Assembly: GCA_002715785.1 (NCBI GenBank)
Contig: PBAA01000019.1
Span: forward strand, 11,077-25,524
Source: Gammaproteobacteria bacterium
GTDB taxonomy: Bacteria; Pseudomonadota; Gammaproteobacteria; Pseudomonadales; Azotimanducaceae
Length of the DNA: 14,448 nt
Direction of reading: 5' to 3'
The position numbers and the translations under genes were made by a program. Shown here piece by piece: positions 1 through 6,884 of this stretch. The notes under the pieces are model-generated. The model was not told where the DNA came from. It saw only the letters and a list, made by a program, of their open reading frames with translations, and did not search any database. Position 1 is the stretch's first letter, and every line of letters begins with the position of its first letter.

Positions 1-90
1 CATGGGTTTTTCGCCCAAACACAAACCGTTTCGGCAACACGACCAGCGATGCAAAAAGCCTGTGACGCCCTGAAGTCCGCACTCAACTGA
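1..90 (+). CDS. 3' end of an upstream gene, product uncertain
   Basis: An open frame runs from the first base to a TGA at 88-90 and encodes 29 residues, starting His-Gly-Phe-Phe and ending in a helical Ala/Lys-rich tail. The gene starts outside the window. The His-Gly-Phe followed by an amphipathic C-terminal helix is reminiscent of the end of dienelactone-hydrolase-like alpha/beta hydrolases, where the catalytic His sits near the C-terminus. The fragment is too short to be sure. Only 15 bp separate its stop from the next start on the same strand, so it is probably co-transcribed with the SDR gene downstream. Confidence 0.5.
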   Translation, partial: HGFFAQTQTVSATRPAMQKACDALKSALN

Positions 91-105
91 TCTAAGGGGT
101 TCATA

Positions 106-828
106 ATGAATAAAGCCATTGTTCTCGGCGTCGGTCCCGTGGACGGCCTGGGTGGCCAACTGGCAGTTCGATTTGCCGCAAGCGGCCACCACGTTTTCGT
201 TGCCGGTCGCACCCAAGCATCGCTTGATGAGTTATCAAGCGTCATCGAAGGAAGTGGGGGGCGCGCCACCACCGTGGTTGCTGACGCAACCGACGAGTTG
301 TCTATCGTCAACTTGCTTGAAGCCGTTGACGCCGAAACGGGCGACCTGACACTTGCCATTTACAATGCTGGGAACAACACGCCTGGCCGCATCATCGACA
401 TGGATGCTGATTACTTCGAGCGTAGTTGGCGTGTTCTCTGCTTCGGCGGATTCCTTTTCGGTCGAGAGACATTGCGGAAAATGCAAGGCGCCGGTGGAAC
501 CCTTTTATTCACTGGTGCGAGTGCATCCATGCGCGGCCGCCCCGGTTTCGGCGCCTTTAATTCTGGCAAATCCGCGCTCCGAATCCTCGCCCAAGCCATG
601 GCGAAGGAATACGGACCCGACGGCATTCACGTCGGTCATGTCGTTGTCGACGGCCCGATCGGCGGCGAAAAAATTCGTAAAGCCTTCCCAGAATATGCGG
701 AAAAACTCGGTGATGCTGGCATGATCAGTATCAGCGGCATCGTCGATGCTTTCGAATATCTCTACCGACAACCCCGCAACGCATGGACGTTCGAAGTCGA
801 CGTAAGAACGTCGATCGAAGAGTGGTGA
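106..828 (+). CDS. SDR-family oxidoreductase-like protein with Phe in place of the catalytic Tyr
   Basis: A 240-residue short-chain dehydrogenase/reductase. A Gly-rich nucleotide-binding loop (GVGPVDGLG, residues 8-16), an NAG motif (88-90), Ser139 in the TGAS segment and Lys155 are visible. The active-site YxxxK is FNSGK here: Phe151 replaces the proton-donating Tyr. I recall a subgroup of SDR proteins with this substitution, so it need not be a sequencing error, but normal alcohol/ketone redox chemistry is doubtful. Length is normal for a classical SDR and no membrane segment is seen, so it should be cytosolic. The ATG at 106 has a good ribosome site (AAGGGG, 94-99, 6 nt away). It follows the partial upstream gene by 15 bp and is followed by a hairpin at 842-865. 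Substrate unknown. Confidence 0.9.
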   Translation: MNKAIVLGVGPVDGLGGQLAVRFAASGHHVFVAGRTQASLDELSSVIEGSGGRATTVVADATDELSIVNLLEAVDAETGDLTLAIYNAGNNTPGRIIDMDADYFERSWRVLCFGGFLFGRETLRKMQGAGGTLLFTGASASMRGRPGFGAFNSGKSALRILAQAMAKEYGPDGIHVGHVVVDGPIGGEKIRKAFPEYAEKLGDAGMISISGIVDAFEYLYRQPRNAWTFEVDVRTSIEEW

Positions 829-841
829 AGATAGGTTGAAC

Positions 842-873
842 CGGGAAGCGCTTGGACGCTCCCCGTTTCTTCT
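842..873 (+). terminator. Rho-independent-type terminator after the SDR gene
   Basis: Arms CGGGAAGC (842-849) and GCTCCCCG (858-865) pair over 8 positions with one A/C mismatch, around an 8-nt loop. A T-rich run (866-873) follows on the + strand. It lies 14 bp after the SDR stop codon and between convergent genes. The minus strand has no clear T-tract after the hairpin, so it mainly serves the + strand transcript. Confidence 0.6.
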
Positions 874-892
874 TCCGTCTCCAACGGAAAGT

Positions 893-1303
893 TCAGTCGT
901 CGATCCGTGCTTGAGCTGAACCTTTCGCGACCTCAACCCCTTCTTGGTTAACGGTCGACACGTCGATATCAACGAGGCCTTCGCTAATAGCCGTGACAGT
1001 TGCTGTCGAATCAAGCGTGTCACCGGGGAAGACCTGATTGGTGAAACGAACGCCAAATTCCGTCAAGCGTCCGTCGCCAACGTAGTTGGTCAACACCCGA
1101 CCCGTCATCCCCATTGTCAACATCCCGTGCGCAAATACGCCTGGATATCCGGCCACTTTAGTCGTAAACAACTCGTCCGTGTGCACGGGGTTGTAGTCGC
1201 CCGAAGCACCAGCATACATCACCACTTGGGTCCGCTTTAGGTCTTCAACCAGCCGTTCCGTGTAGGTATCACCGACTTTCAATTCACTCGCTTTTAGTGC
1301 CAT
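893..1303 (-). CDS. MaoC-like hotdog (R)-specific enoyl-CoA hydratase, catalytic subunit
   Basis: A 136-residue single-hotdog protein of the MaoC/(R)-hydratase family, which adds water across trans-2-enoyl-CoA. The hydratase motif is intact: GDYNPVH at 35-41 gives the catalytic Asp36 and His41, followed by the family segment PGVFAHGM (54-61). Length is normal for a one-domain hydratase. It starts 8 bp downstream of the neighbouring MaoC-N-type gene on the same strand, with a very G-rich ribosome site just before the ATG. The pairing of a catalytic hotdog with a degenerate hotdog resembles the HadB/HadA-type heterodimers of actinobacteria and split versions of 2-enoyl-CoA hydratase 2. The likely role is the hydration step of a beta-oxidation-like pathway, or dehydration in the reverse direction. 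Substrate not deducible. Confidence 0.9.
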   Translation of the reverse strand: MALKASELKVGDTYTERLVEDLKRTQVVMYAGASGDYNPVHTDELFTTKVAGYPGVFAHGMLTMGMTGRVLTNYVGDGRLTEFGVRFTNQVFPGDTLDSTATVTAISEGLVDIDVSTVNQEGVEVAKGSAQARIDD

Positions 1304-1311
1304 GACCCCCC

Positions 1312-1833
1312 CTATCCTTGGTCGACGGGTCGTTCGGTCCGAACACCCGTGCCAATCGCTGTAACTACAAGTTCACCGTCCTGGTCACGGTATTCTGTGA
1401 TCGATTCACTGAATACCAATTTCCCCGACCGTTTTCCTTCCTTTTCCCAGGTTTTACCTGGTTTGTTTGTCGTGGTCAGCACATCACCCACTTTGGGATG
1501 CCGATGGTAAATATATCGCTGTTCGGCGTGCAGACCTCCGCCGCCACCACCACCGCCGGAACCGTCACTGCCTCCGGCACTATCCTCTCGGGGTCGCACG
1601 CCCGTCGGCTTTCCACCAGATCCGAACCAGCCGTCGCCGCCGATTTTCGGCCGTAACCCGTACTCCGGATCAAACTGTGCACTCGCTTGAACGAACGTTG
1701 GTGGCGCGATGACGCCGCCGGTTTCGGCTTCTTTCGCGTAGTCTTCGTCGTAATAAATTTGATTATCGTCACCGATCGAGCGAGCAAACATCATGATGTG
1801 GCTAGCCTCGATAGGAAATTTTCCAACCGCCAT
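1312..1833 (-). CDS. MaoC N-terminal-type hotdog protein (FAS1-like dehydratase subunit) with Gly-rich insert
   Basis: A 173-residue hotdog protein of the MaoC dehydratase N-terminal type. At the hydratase motif it reads GDDNQIY (21-27): Asp22 is kept, but the position matching the catalytic His of its partner is Tyr27. It is therefore probably a structural or substrate-binding partner of the catalytic MaoC protein 8 bp downstream. The segment VIAPPTF (41-47) is typical of the family. A low-complexity Ser/Gly insert ending in eight consecutive glycines (about 87-100) interrupts the fold before LHAEQ (101-105), which leads into the hot-dog helix/strand part. The C-terminal half (TWEKEG, SITEYRDQDGELV) is well conserved as I remember the family. 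The ATG at 1833 is preceded by a run of Gs serving as the ribosome site. Confidence 0.85.
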   Translation of the reverse strand: MAVGKFPIEASHIMMFARSIGDDNQIYYDEDYAKEAETGGVIAPPTFVQASAQFDPEYGLRPKIGGDGWFGSGGKPTGVRPREDSAGGSDGSGGGGGGGGLHAEQRYIYHRHPKVGDVLTTTNKPGKTWEKEGKRSGKLVFSESITEYRDQDGELVVTAIGTGVRTERPVDQG

Positions 1834-1950
1834 ACTCCCCCCTTGTTGAACTGGTCAGACCCAATACCTAAGTTAGCAAAGCGGGATTAGGGAAGCGAAC
1901 AACAAATATTGCTATTGAGAGCCTCGAAGCCCCGTGGTCGCAATCGTTAG

Positions 1951-2727
1951 TTATCTACCCTTAAAGGATGGTTTCCGTTTCTCCAGAAAAGCGGCAATAC
2001 CCTCTTGTTTATCCTCGGTCTGGACCAACGCTCCTTGCGCGTACTTTTCAAACATAAGTGCCGCTGCCGTACTGGCTTCCATACCAAAATTTACCATCGC
2101 TTTCATCGTCCTAGGCACGAACGGAGCAAACTCCGCCAAATGTTCAGCCATATGCCGGGCTTCGGACAAAAGTTCGCTTTTTTCAACGATCCGAGTGATC
2201 AAGCCAACTGCGAGGGCTCGTTCCGCGTCAATCGGCTCACCCATAAGCAACATGTGCATCCCCCAGCCTCGACCGACAATGCGGGGTAAACGTGCTGTTG
2301 CTCCACCACCCGGAATGATCCCGAGTTTGCCCTCCGGCGTGGCAAACTGAGAGGTAGGAGTCGCAATTCTGAGGTCGCATCCGAGAGCGACCTCAAGACC
2401 TCCTCCCATGCAAATCCCATCGATCGCCGCGATAACTGGCTTGGGCATTCGCTCCAATTGATCAGCGAGTCCTTGTACGATCGGTTCAAGCGCTTTTCTA
2501 AAGTCGCGATCGACGACTTCGGCAAGATCAGATCCCGACGCAAAAGCGCGTCCCCCTGTGCCCGTGATTGTAACCACCCGGACCACATCATCCCGATCAG
2601 CCTCGCGCACTGCAGCCTGTAATTCATCCAACGTCGCGAGTGAGATCGCATTGTGCTTCTCTGGACGATTGATCGTGATGAGCCCCATCGGCCCGTCAAC
2701 CTCGTAAAGTATGTTGTCGTACATCAT
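1951..2727 (-). CDS. Enoyl-CoA hydratase/isomerase (crotonase family), both catalytic Glu present
   Basis: A 258-residue crotonase, the usual length. The CoA/oxyanion-hole segment FASGSDL is at 62-68. The second oxyanion segment is GGG (108-110), followed by Glu112 (LEVALGCD). Glu132 lies in PEGKLGIIPGGG (131-142). Glu112 and Glu132 match the two acid/base glutamates of rat mitochondrial enoyl-CoA hydratase, so this copy should be a working hydratase, unlike the second crotonase at 12661-13464. The protein starts Met-Met (ATG at 2727 and 2724), and the exact start is open because the ribosome site is weak. It reads towards the MaoC pair (117 bp gap), so it may be co-transcribed with it. Expected role: hydration of trans-2-enoyl-CoA in the cytosol. 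Substrate range is unknown. Confidence 0.92.
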   Translation of the reverse strand: MMYDNILYEVDGPMGLITINRPEKHNAISLATLDELQAAVREADRDDVVRVVTITGTGGRAFASGSDLAEVVDRDFRKALEPIVQGLADQLERMPKPVIAAIDGICMGGGLEVALGCDLRIATPTSQFATPEGKLGIIPGGGATARLPRIVGRGWGMHMLLMGEPIDAERALAVGLITRIVEKSELLSEARHMAEHLAEFAPFVPRTMKAMVNFGMEASTAAALMFEKYAQGALVQTEDKQEGIAAFLEKRKPSFKGR

Positions 2728-2796
2728 TCGTGTTCCGAATCGTCCTTCTTTTAGACCCGTATTCGCTCTCTCTCAGACCCCACGGTCCTAGTATCG

Positions 2797-2805
2797 ATTG
2801 TATCA
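2797..2805 (-). promoter_or_regulatory. Candidate extended -10 promoter element for the crotonase gene
   Basis: On the minus strand this reads TGATACAAT, an extended -10 element (TGn plus TACAAT) lying about 70 nt before the crotonase ATG, in the 98-bp gap after the histidine kinase gene. No convincing -35 box was found. It would let the crotonase be transcribed separately from the two-component operon. Confidence 0.3.
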
Positions 2806-2825
2806 GTGTGCGCCCGACGTCCTTC

Positions 2826-4109
2826 CTAGGCGGTTGGTACTGTCAAACGAGCGTCCGTCCCACCCGTGTCGCTTTCAGACAGTTCGATTCGCCAACCATG
2901 CGCTTGGCATAGCTGATCAACGATCGCAAGACCCAAACCGCTTCCACCTGTGTGACGACTTCTCGATCCTTCAATTCGATAAAACGGTTGGAATACCTTA
3001 TCTCGATCTTCCAAGGGAATGCCCGGACCATTATCAATCACGTGAATATCAATATTCTCTCCCGCGTCGACTCGCACTTCTGTTGTTCCGCCATGCTGCA
3101 AAGCATTCGCGAGAAGATTGTTGAATACTCGCTCAAGAGCTCCTAGCGCAGTATTCACAATGACTTCGTCATCACCTTTCCAAGATAACGGGATTGTCTT
3201 ATCCACCCCTCGAACGACCGACCGAAGGAACTCTCGCATCTCAATTTCGACACTCGCTTCCTGGGTTCCTCTTGCGAATCTCAGTGCGTCTTCAATGAGC
3301 TCATCCATTGCACCGAGATTGCGGTCAAGTCGGTCAACTAGTTGTTGGTCCACGCCTTCTGGTAACAACTCAAGCGCGAACCGCATCCTCGCAAGGGGCG
3401 TTCTTAGATCATGCGACACACCTGCCAATAATGTCGTTCGATTCGCCATCAGCGACATAATCTCGTGGGCCATATTGTTGAAACTTGAGGCCAGTGAAAC
3501 TAGTTCCCTTGGCCCTTCTTCAGGCAGAGGAACGAAGCCAGTCGCCCCACGGAACGATTGTGCCGCTTTCGCTGCCCGATTAAGCGGATCGGCCACCCAG
3601 CGGACCATCAAAAAGGAAGTCCCGAAAACAACAACCGTACCTGCAACAAGGATCAACAACGCAACATAACCCGGTTGCACATTCCCCCGTTGCGAAGCGA
3701 AACCGATTTGGGGAGATAATCCACTCTCTGTCGGGACATTCACCCACAAGAGATCGTCTCCTTCCATCAAAACCACAGGCTCACCGACTCGCTGCCCTAT
3801 CTCCTCCACAAGCATTTCATGGTATTCGTTACCGGGCAGTACGCCCGGTAGATCGCGAATCTCGCCGCTAATTGTGAGATCGTGATTGATCAAAAGTTCC
3901 AGTTCGAAATGGGGACGCCTATCCGGGAGAAGTTCAACCCACGTTTGCGCCGAAAGGACGAGAAGTCCAGCTTCATCATTAGCCGCACTTTCGGTAATTG
4001 GCCTTGTCACAAACGTATCTAGAGCAACCACCGCGATAATCGCAATTGCAATTGCCGAAAGTCCGAGAACGCTGTTAGTTCTAGCGCGGAGGGAGCCTGC
4101 GCGGGCCAT
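2826..4109 (-). CDS. EnvZ-like membrane sensor histidine kinase
   Basis: A 427-residue sensor kinase. Order of parts: a short basic N-terminus; TM1 about 14-36; a periplasmic domain about 37-147; TM2 about 148-169; HAMP linker about 170-225; a HisKA dimerisation domain with phospho-acceptor His233 in SHDLRTPLARM; and an HATPase_c domain. In the last, the N box is around NNLLANALQHG (330-340), G1 is DNGPGIP (359-365), the F box is FQPFYR (373-378) and G2 is GGSGLGLA (388-395). The H-box wording is of the EnvZ type. It starts at the last base of the regulator stop codon (TAATG), so the two are translationally coupled and should form one pair. The periplasmic domain shows no motif I recognise, so the signal is unknown. 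Confidence 0.95.
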   Translation of the reverse strand: MARAGSLRARTNSVLGLSAIAIAIIAVVALDTFVTRPITESAANDEAGLLVLSAQTWVELLPDRRPHFELELLINHDLTISGEIRDLPGVLPGNEYHEMLVEEIGQRVGEPVVLMEGDDLLWVNVPTESGLSPQIGFASQRGNVQPGYVALLILVAGTVVVFGTSFLMVRWVADPLNRAAKAAQSFRGATGFVPLPEEGPRELVSLASSFNNMAHEIMSLMANRTTLLAGVSHDLRTPLARMRFALELLPEGVDQQLVDRLDRNLGAMDELIEDALRFARGTQEASVEIEMREFLRSVVRGVDKTIPLSWKGDDEVIVNTALGALERVFNNLLANALQHGGTTEVRVDAGENIDIHVIDNGPGIPLEDRDKVFQPFYRIEGSRSRHTGGSGLGLAIVDQLCQAHGWRIELSESDTGGTDARLTVPTA

Positions 4110-4804
4110 TAGGTTGCGTCCGGGCAGAACATATAGCCCCTGCCCCAGATAGTCCTTATGTATGCCGGTGTAGATGGGTCAGCTTCAATCTTGCTTCTAA
4201 GTCGCGTGATACGCACATCGATACTTCGATCGAAGGGAGAGCGTTCAGCTCCCGTCAAGAGATCGAGAATTTTATCTCGATCCATAACGGTATCTGGGTA
4301 ATCCACCAAAATTCCGAGAAGGTCAAACTCACCAGATGTGAGTTGAACATACTGACCCGCGCAAGTTAGACGGCGGGCTTTGCGATCGAGTACAAATTCT
4401 CCGAATTCCACCGTTTCAGATGCTGTAGCTGGTCCTTGGCTGCGCCGCATCACCGCGCGAATTCGAGCTAGAAGTTCACGCGGATTGAAGGGTTTCCCGA
4501 GGTAATCATCCGCACCGATCTCCAAGCCGACGATCCGGTCAACGTCTTGTCCCTGGGCAGAAATCATGATTATAGGCAAGCCCTCTGTCTTCTTGAGTCT
4601 CTTCGCAATCGAAAGCCCATCTTCACCTGGAAGCATCAGATCAAGGAGTACGAGATCGATTCGATGGCGTTGCAGCACGCCATCCATTTCCCGGCCATTT
4701 TCTGCGGTCTTGACGTCAAACCCCTGCTTGGTCAGGTACTCCCCAATGAGCTCTCGTAATTCGGGGTCGTCATCCACAAGCAATAGTTTCGTCGCTTCAG
4801 CCAT
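4109..4804 (-). CDS. OmpR-family response regulator
   Basis: With the ATG at 4804 the protein has 231 residues. The receiver domain has acidic residues Asp11/Asp12, phosphorylation site Asp55 (LLDLMLPGEDG), Ser82 and Lys104 (KPF). It is followed by a C-terminal winged-helix DNA-binding domain ending IRTIWGRGYMF, as in OmpR/PhoB proteins. The frame can be extended to an ATG at 4852, but the 16 extra residues precede the usual start of the receiver fold. GAGGTG just upstream of 4804 is a proper ribosome site, so 4804 is preferred. The stop overlaps the kinase start by one base. It should bind DNA and control transcription when phosphorylated by the adjacent kinase; targets are unknown. Confidence 0.95.
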   Translation of the reverse strand: MAEATKLLLVDDDPELRELIGEYLTKQGFDVKTAENGREMDGVLQRHRIDLVLLDLMLPGEDGLSIAKRLKKTEGLPIIMISAQGQDVDRIVGLEIGADDYLGKPFNPRELLARIRAVMRRSQGPATASETVEFGEFVLDRKARRLTCAGQYVQLTSGEFDLLGILVDYPDTVMDRDKILDLLTGAERSPFDRSIDVRITRLRSKIEADPSTPAYIRTIWGRGYMFCPDAT

Positions 4805-4921
4805 GTAGCGACACCTCAGTGGTATGACCATTAAACACTTGGCCGCCGCCACCCACTAGAGATTGCCGGTGTCGGCGTTCGGTATTGATCGTCGATATAG
4901 ATCGCTTCCGCATCAGGACAT

Positions 4922-5374
4922 CTATGGCGTTTTACGTTCGATCGCGACAGTTTTTGTGGGATTCTTCATTTCCGGATTAGCTTCCGGTGCGGCTTCGTCC
5001 CCGCGACGCCTTCCGTATTCTCCCTGCCGGATAACTCGAATAGATTCCACCCGCGTCACGGTCCCATCAACACTTTGAATGATTCGTCCGAAGTGGGCTT
5101 CGATCTTAGGTTTCAGCCCGCTGGTCGCCATGCGTTTTCGCATCTCTATAATCAGAGAACGACGCTCGACGGCATTTAACGTTCTAATCCGGCCCGCAAT
5201 TTCAGTTAATTCAGCGTCGGTGTAGTCCTTAAAGGACTTTATCTCATTAGCGGCTGTTCTATCCGAGTCGCTCGTTGGCACTATAGGCGGTAGGGTGTCG
5301 GCATCAGCCCAACCAACGATTACCAAAATAACCGCGACGCCCACCGACCGTCGTACAAAAGTCGATTTAGCCAT
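4922..5374 (-). CDS. Small exported protein of unknown function upstream of the two-component pair
   Basis: A 150-residue protein with a basic N-terminus (MAKSTFVRR) and a hydrophobic stretch (about 10-22), a likely Sec signal peptide with cleavage near residues 24-26. The mature part is highly charged. It has a predicted helical segment (about 50-88) rich in Arg, Glu and Leu, then a short beta-like segment (VDGTVTRVESIRVI), and a Pro/Lys/Glu-rich tail (about 122-150) likely to be disordered. No cysteine is seen. I do not recognise a family. It reads into the regulator gene on the same strand with a 117-bp gap, so it may belong to the same operon and could feed the kinase's periplasmic sensor or be a target. 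That is inference from position only. Confidence 0.65.
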   Translation of the reverse strand: MAKSTFVRRSVGVAVILVIVGWADADTLPPIVPTSDSDRTAANEIKSFKDYTDAELTEIAGRIRTLNAVERRSLIIEMRKRMATSGLKPKIEAHFGRIIQSVDGTVTRVESIRVIRQGEYGRRRGDEAAPEANPEMKNPTKTVAIERKTP

Positions 5375-5443
5375 CCAAACTAAGGTCCCCGACCTCTCCC
5401 ATGCCCCTCGCGTATTGGGACGCGATCTCCAAGGTTGTCATCG

Positions 5444-5482
5444 CGAAGTAAACGTACGGCGGCAGACCTTCGCCACCGTACG
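5444..5482 (-). terminator. Strong hairpin terminator after the thiolase gene
   Basis: CGTACGGCGGC (5453-5463) and GCCACCGTACG (5472-5482) form an 11-position stem with one mismatch around an 8-nt loop. Read on the minus strand it lies about 10 nt after the thiolase stop codon (5492-5494) and is followed by a T-rich run (TTTACTT). This is a convincing intrinsic terminator. It separates the thiolase from the exported-protein/two-component genes further along the same strand. Confidence 0.75.
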
Positions 5483-5491
5483 TCTCACTCG

Positions 5492-6676
5492 TTAAGCGCG
5501 CTCAAACAGGCCCGCAGCTCCCTGACCACCGCCAATGCACATAGTTACAACGCCGTAGCGCTGTTCCCGTCGTTGCAATTCGCGAAGCACCGCACCCGTA
5601 CAACGTGATCCGGTCATTCCAAACGGATGTCCGATGCTAATGCTGCCGCCATTAACGTTGTACTTCTCATTATCAATATCGAGTTGATCGCGGCAATAAA
5701 CACACTGCGAAGCAAACGCTTCATTGAGCTCCCATACATCGATATCGTCTTGCTTGAGACCAGCATTCTGTAGCAGTCGCGGAATCGCAAATACTGGACC
5801 AATGCCCATTTCATCTGGTTCGCATGCTGCAACAGTAAAGCCGCGATAAATACCAATCGGCTCAATTCCTAATTGGGCCGCTCGATCCGAGCTCATGAGC
5901 ATGGTCATGGAAGCTCCGTCGGAAAGTTGAGAGGCATTACCTGCAGTGACCGTCCCATCTTCTTCGAAAGCTGGTGCTAAACCACTCAAACCATCGAGTG
6001 TGGTTTGTGGACGATTACACTCATCTTTATCAACAGATACTTCAACACGGCTCTCGTCGCCTGTTTCCTTGTCAACCTTCAGCATCGTCGCATTCATCGG
6101 AACGATTTCTTCGCCGATCCAGCCTTGTTCAACGGCATTGGCATATCGTTGCTGGCTTTGCAGCGCATAAACGTCCTGCATTTCTCGCGTAACCTGATAT
6201 CGACGAGCCACTACTTCAGCGGTGTTACCCATTGCCATAAAGACTTCAGGCTTCTCTTCGATTAAGCGCTTATTCTGTTCTGCTTTACCGGTGGTCTGAC
6301 GATTTCTCATCGAGATTGAATCCACACCCCCTGCAATCGCGACCTGCGTTTGTCCGGACGCAATTTGATTCGCAGCGATGGCGATGGATTGGAGCCCTGA
6401 CGAACAGAAACGGTTGATTGTCATACCTGCGGTTGTGATCGGTAACTTTGAAAGCACTACAGCAAGCCTCGCCAAATTGCCGTCTTGTTCGCCAGCATGA
6501 CTCGCTGCGCCAACAACCACGTCTTCGACTTCGTCAGCCGAAACACTCGGGTTTCTTTCAAGAAGCGAATCGATGCAGTGCGCGAGCATGTCATCGGAGC
6601 GCGTTAGGTTGAAGCTGCCGCGAAAGGACTTGGCAAGTCCGGTGCGGACACTGTCTACCACTACGACGTCAGTCAT
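5492..6676 (-). CDS. Acetyl-CoA acyltransferase (thiolase)
   Basis: A 394-residue thiolase, full family length. The nucleophile is Cys91 in NRFCSSGLQS. NEAF lies at 318-321, His350 in GHPFGMTGSR, and Cys380 in CIGGGQG, the second acid/base Cys. All residues for thiolytic cleavage or Claisen condensation are present. The AGNASQLSDGAS segment (245-256) is of the type seen in bacterial degradative thiolases. It would release acetyl-CoA (or propionyl-CoA) from 3-ketoacyl-CoA in the cytosol. It stands alone on its strand: a perfect 17-bp palindrome lies 35-51 bp upstream and a hairpin terminator closes the gene, so it looks individually regulated. A GGGGGA ribosome site precedes the ATG. Exact substrate unknown. 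Confidence 0.95.
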   Translation of the reverse strand: MTDVVVVDSVRTGLAKSFRGSFNLTRSDDMLAHCIDSLLERNPSVSADEVEDVVVGAASHAGEQDGNLARLAVVLSKLPITTAGMTINRFCSSGLQSIAIAANQIASGQTQVAIAGGVDSISMRNRQTTGKAEQNKRLIEEKPEVFMAMGNTAEVVARRYQVTREMQDVYALQSQQRYANAVEQGWIGEEIVPMNATMLKVDKETGDESRVEVSVDKDECNRPQTTLDGLSGLAPAFEEDGTVTAGNASQLSDGASMTMLMSSDRAAQLGIEPIGIYRGFTVAACEPDEMGIGPVFAIPRLLQNAGLKQDDIDVWELNEAFASQCVYCRDQLDIDNEKYNVNGGSISIGHPFGMTGSRCTGAVLRELQRREQRYGVVTMCIGGGQGAAGLFERA

Positions 6677-6710
6677 TTTTACATTTCCCCCATAGGTCCA
6701 ATTTACGTCA

Positions 6711-6727
6711 GTTTGAATTATTCAAAC
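6711..6727. promoter_or_regulatory. Perfect 17-bp palindrome, candidate repressor operator for the thiolase gene
   Basis: GTTTGAATTATTCAAAC has eight perfectly complementary pairs around one central base. It lies 35-51 bp before the thiolase ATG, where a promoter is expected. On the minus strand a weak pair TTCAAA/TATGGG with 17-bp spacing overlaps it. The size and symmetry suit a TetR/FadR-like dimeric regulator. No such regulator is coded in the window, and I found no second copy of the full palindrome. Confidence 0.55.
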
Positions 6728-6788
6728 CGAAAACCGATTGAGTGTAGCACGCTGTTAGAGCCTTCGCGCTCTGCCCCTGAGAAAAGCT

Positions 6789-6815
6789 TATAGCCCTTTA
6801 AATACAAGGGTTATA
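6789..6815. promoter_or_regulatory. Second inverted repeat in the divergent intergenic region
   Basis: Arms TATAGCCCTT (6789-6798) and AAGGGTTATA (6806-6815) are complementary in 9 of 10 positions (the tenth can be a G-U pair in RNA) with a 7-bp AT-rich centre. There is no T-tract. It sits about 40 bp before the candidate -10 box of the SMP-30-like gene, so a protein-binding site is more likely than a terminator. Confidence 0.4.
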
Positions 6816-6852
6816 GCCAATCCTGAGGTGGAACCTTGGCCTATTTCCGAGC

Positions 6853-6858
6853 TATGAT
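6853..6858 (+). promoter_or_regulatory. Candidate -10 box for the SMP-30-like gene
   Basis: TATGAT, 26 bp before the ATG at 6885, is a good match to the sigma-70 -10 consensus. No matching -35 hexamer is present at the usual distance, so the promoter may need an activator. Confidence 0.35.
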
Positions 6859-6884
6859 TCTCCCTAAACCGTTCAGAGCAACAC

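Noticed and set aside
505..1056. Long minus-strand open frame of 183 codons
   Set aside because: It is antisense to the SDR gene and partly overlaps the MaoC gene in another frame; its composition matches a shadow and no domain is visible.
1534..1580. Repeat array or CRISPR-like tract
   Set aside because: It is a simple GCC/ACC-type low-complexity run coding for a Ser/Gly stretch, without repeat-spacer structure.
3118..3669. Plus-strand open frame of 183 codons inside the histidine kinase gene
   Set aside because: It is antisense to clear kinase motifs, Ser/Arg-rich, with no recognisable domain.
4805..4852. Extended start of the response regulator at 4852
   Set aside because: The extra 16 residues precede the usual receiver start, and a good GAGGTG ribosome site lies before the ATG at 4804.
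6757..6772. Small hairpin AGAGC/GCTCT before the second inverted repeat
   Set aside because: Only 5-bp arms and no T-tract; too short to support a function on its own.
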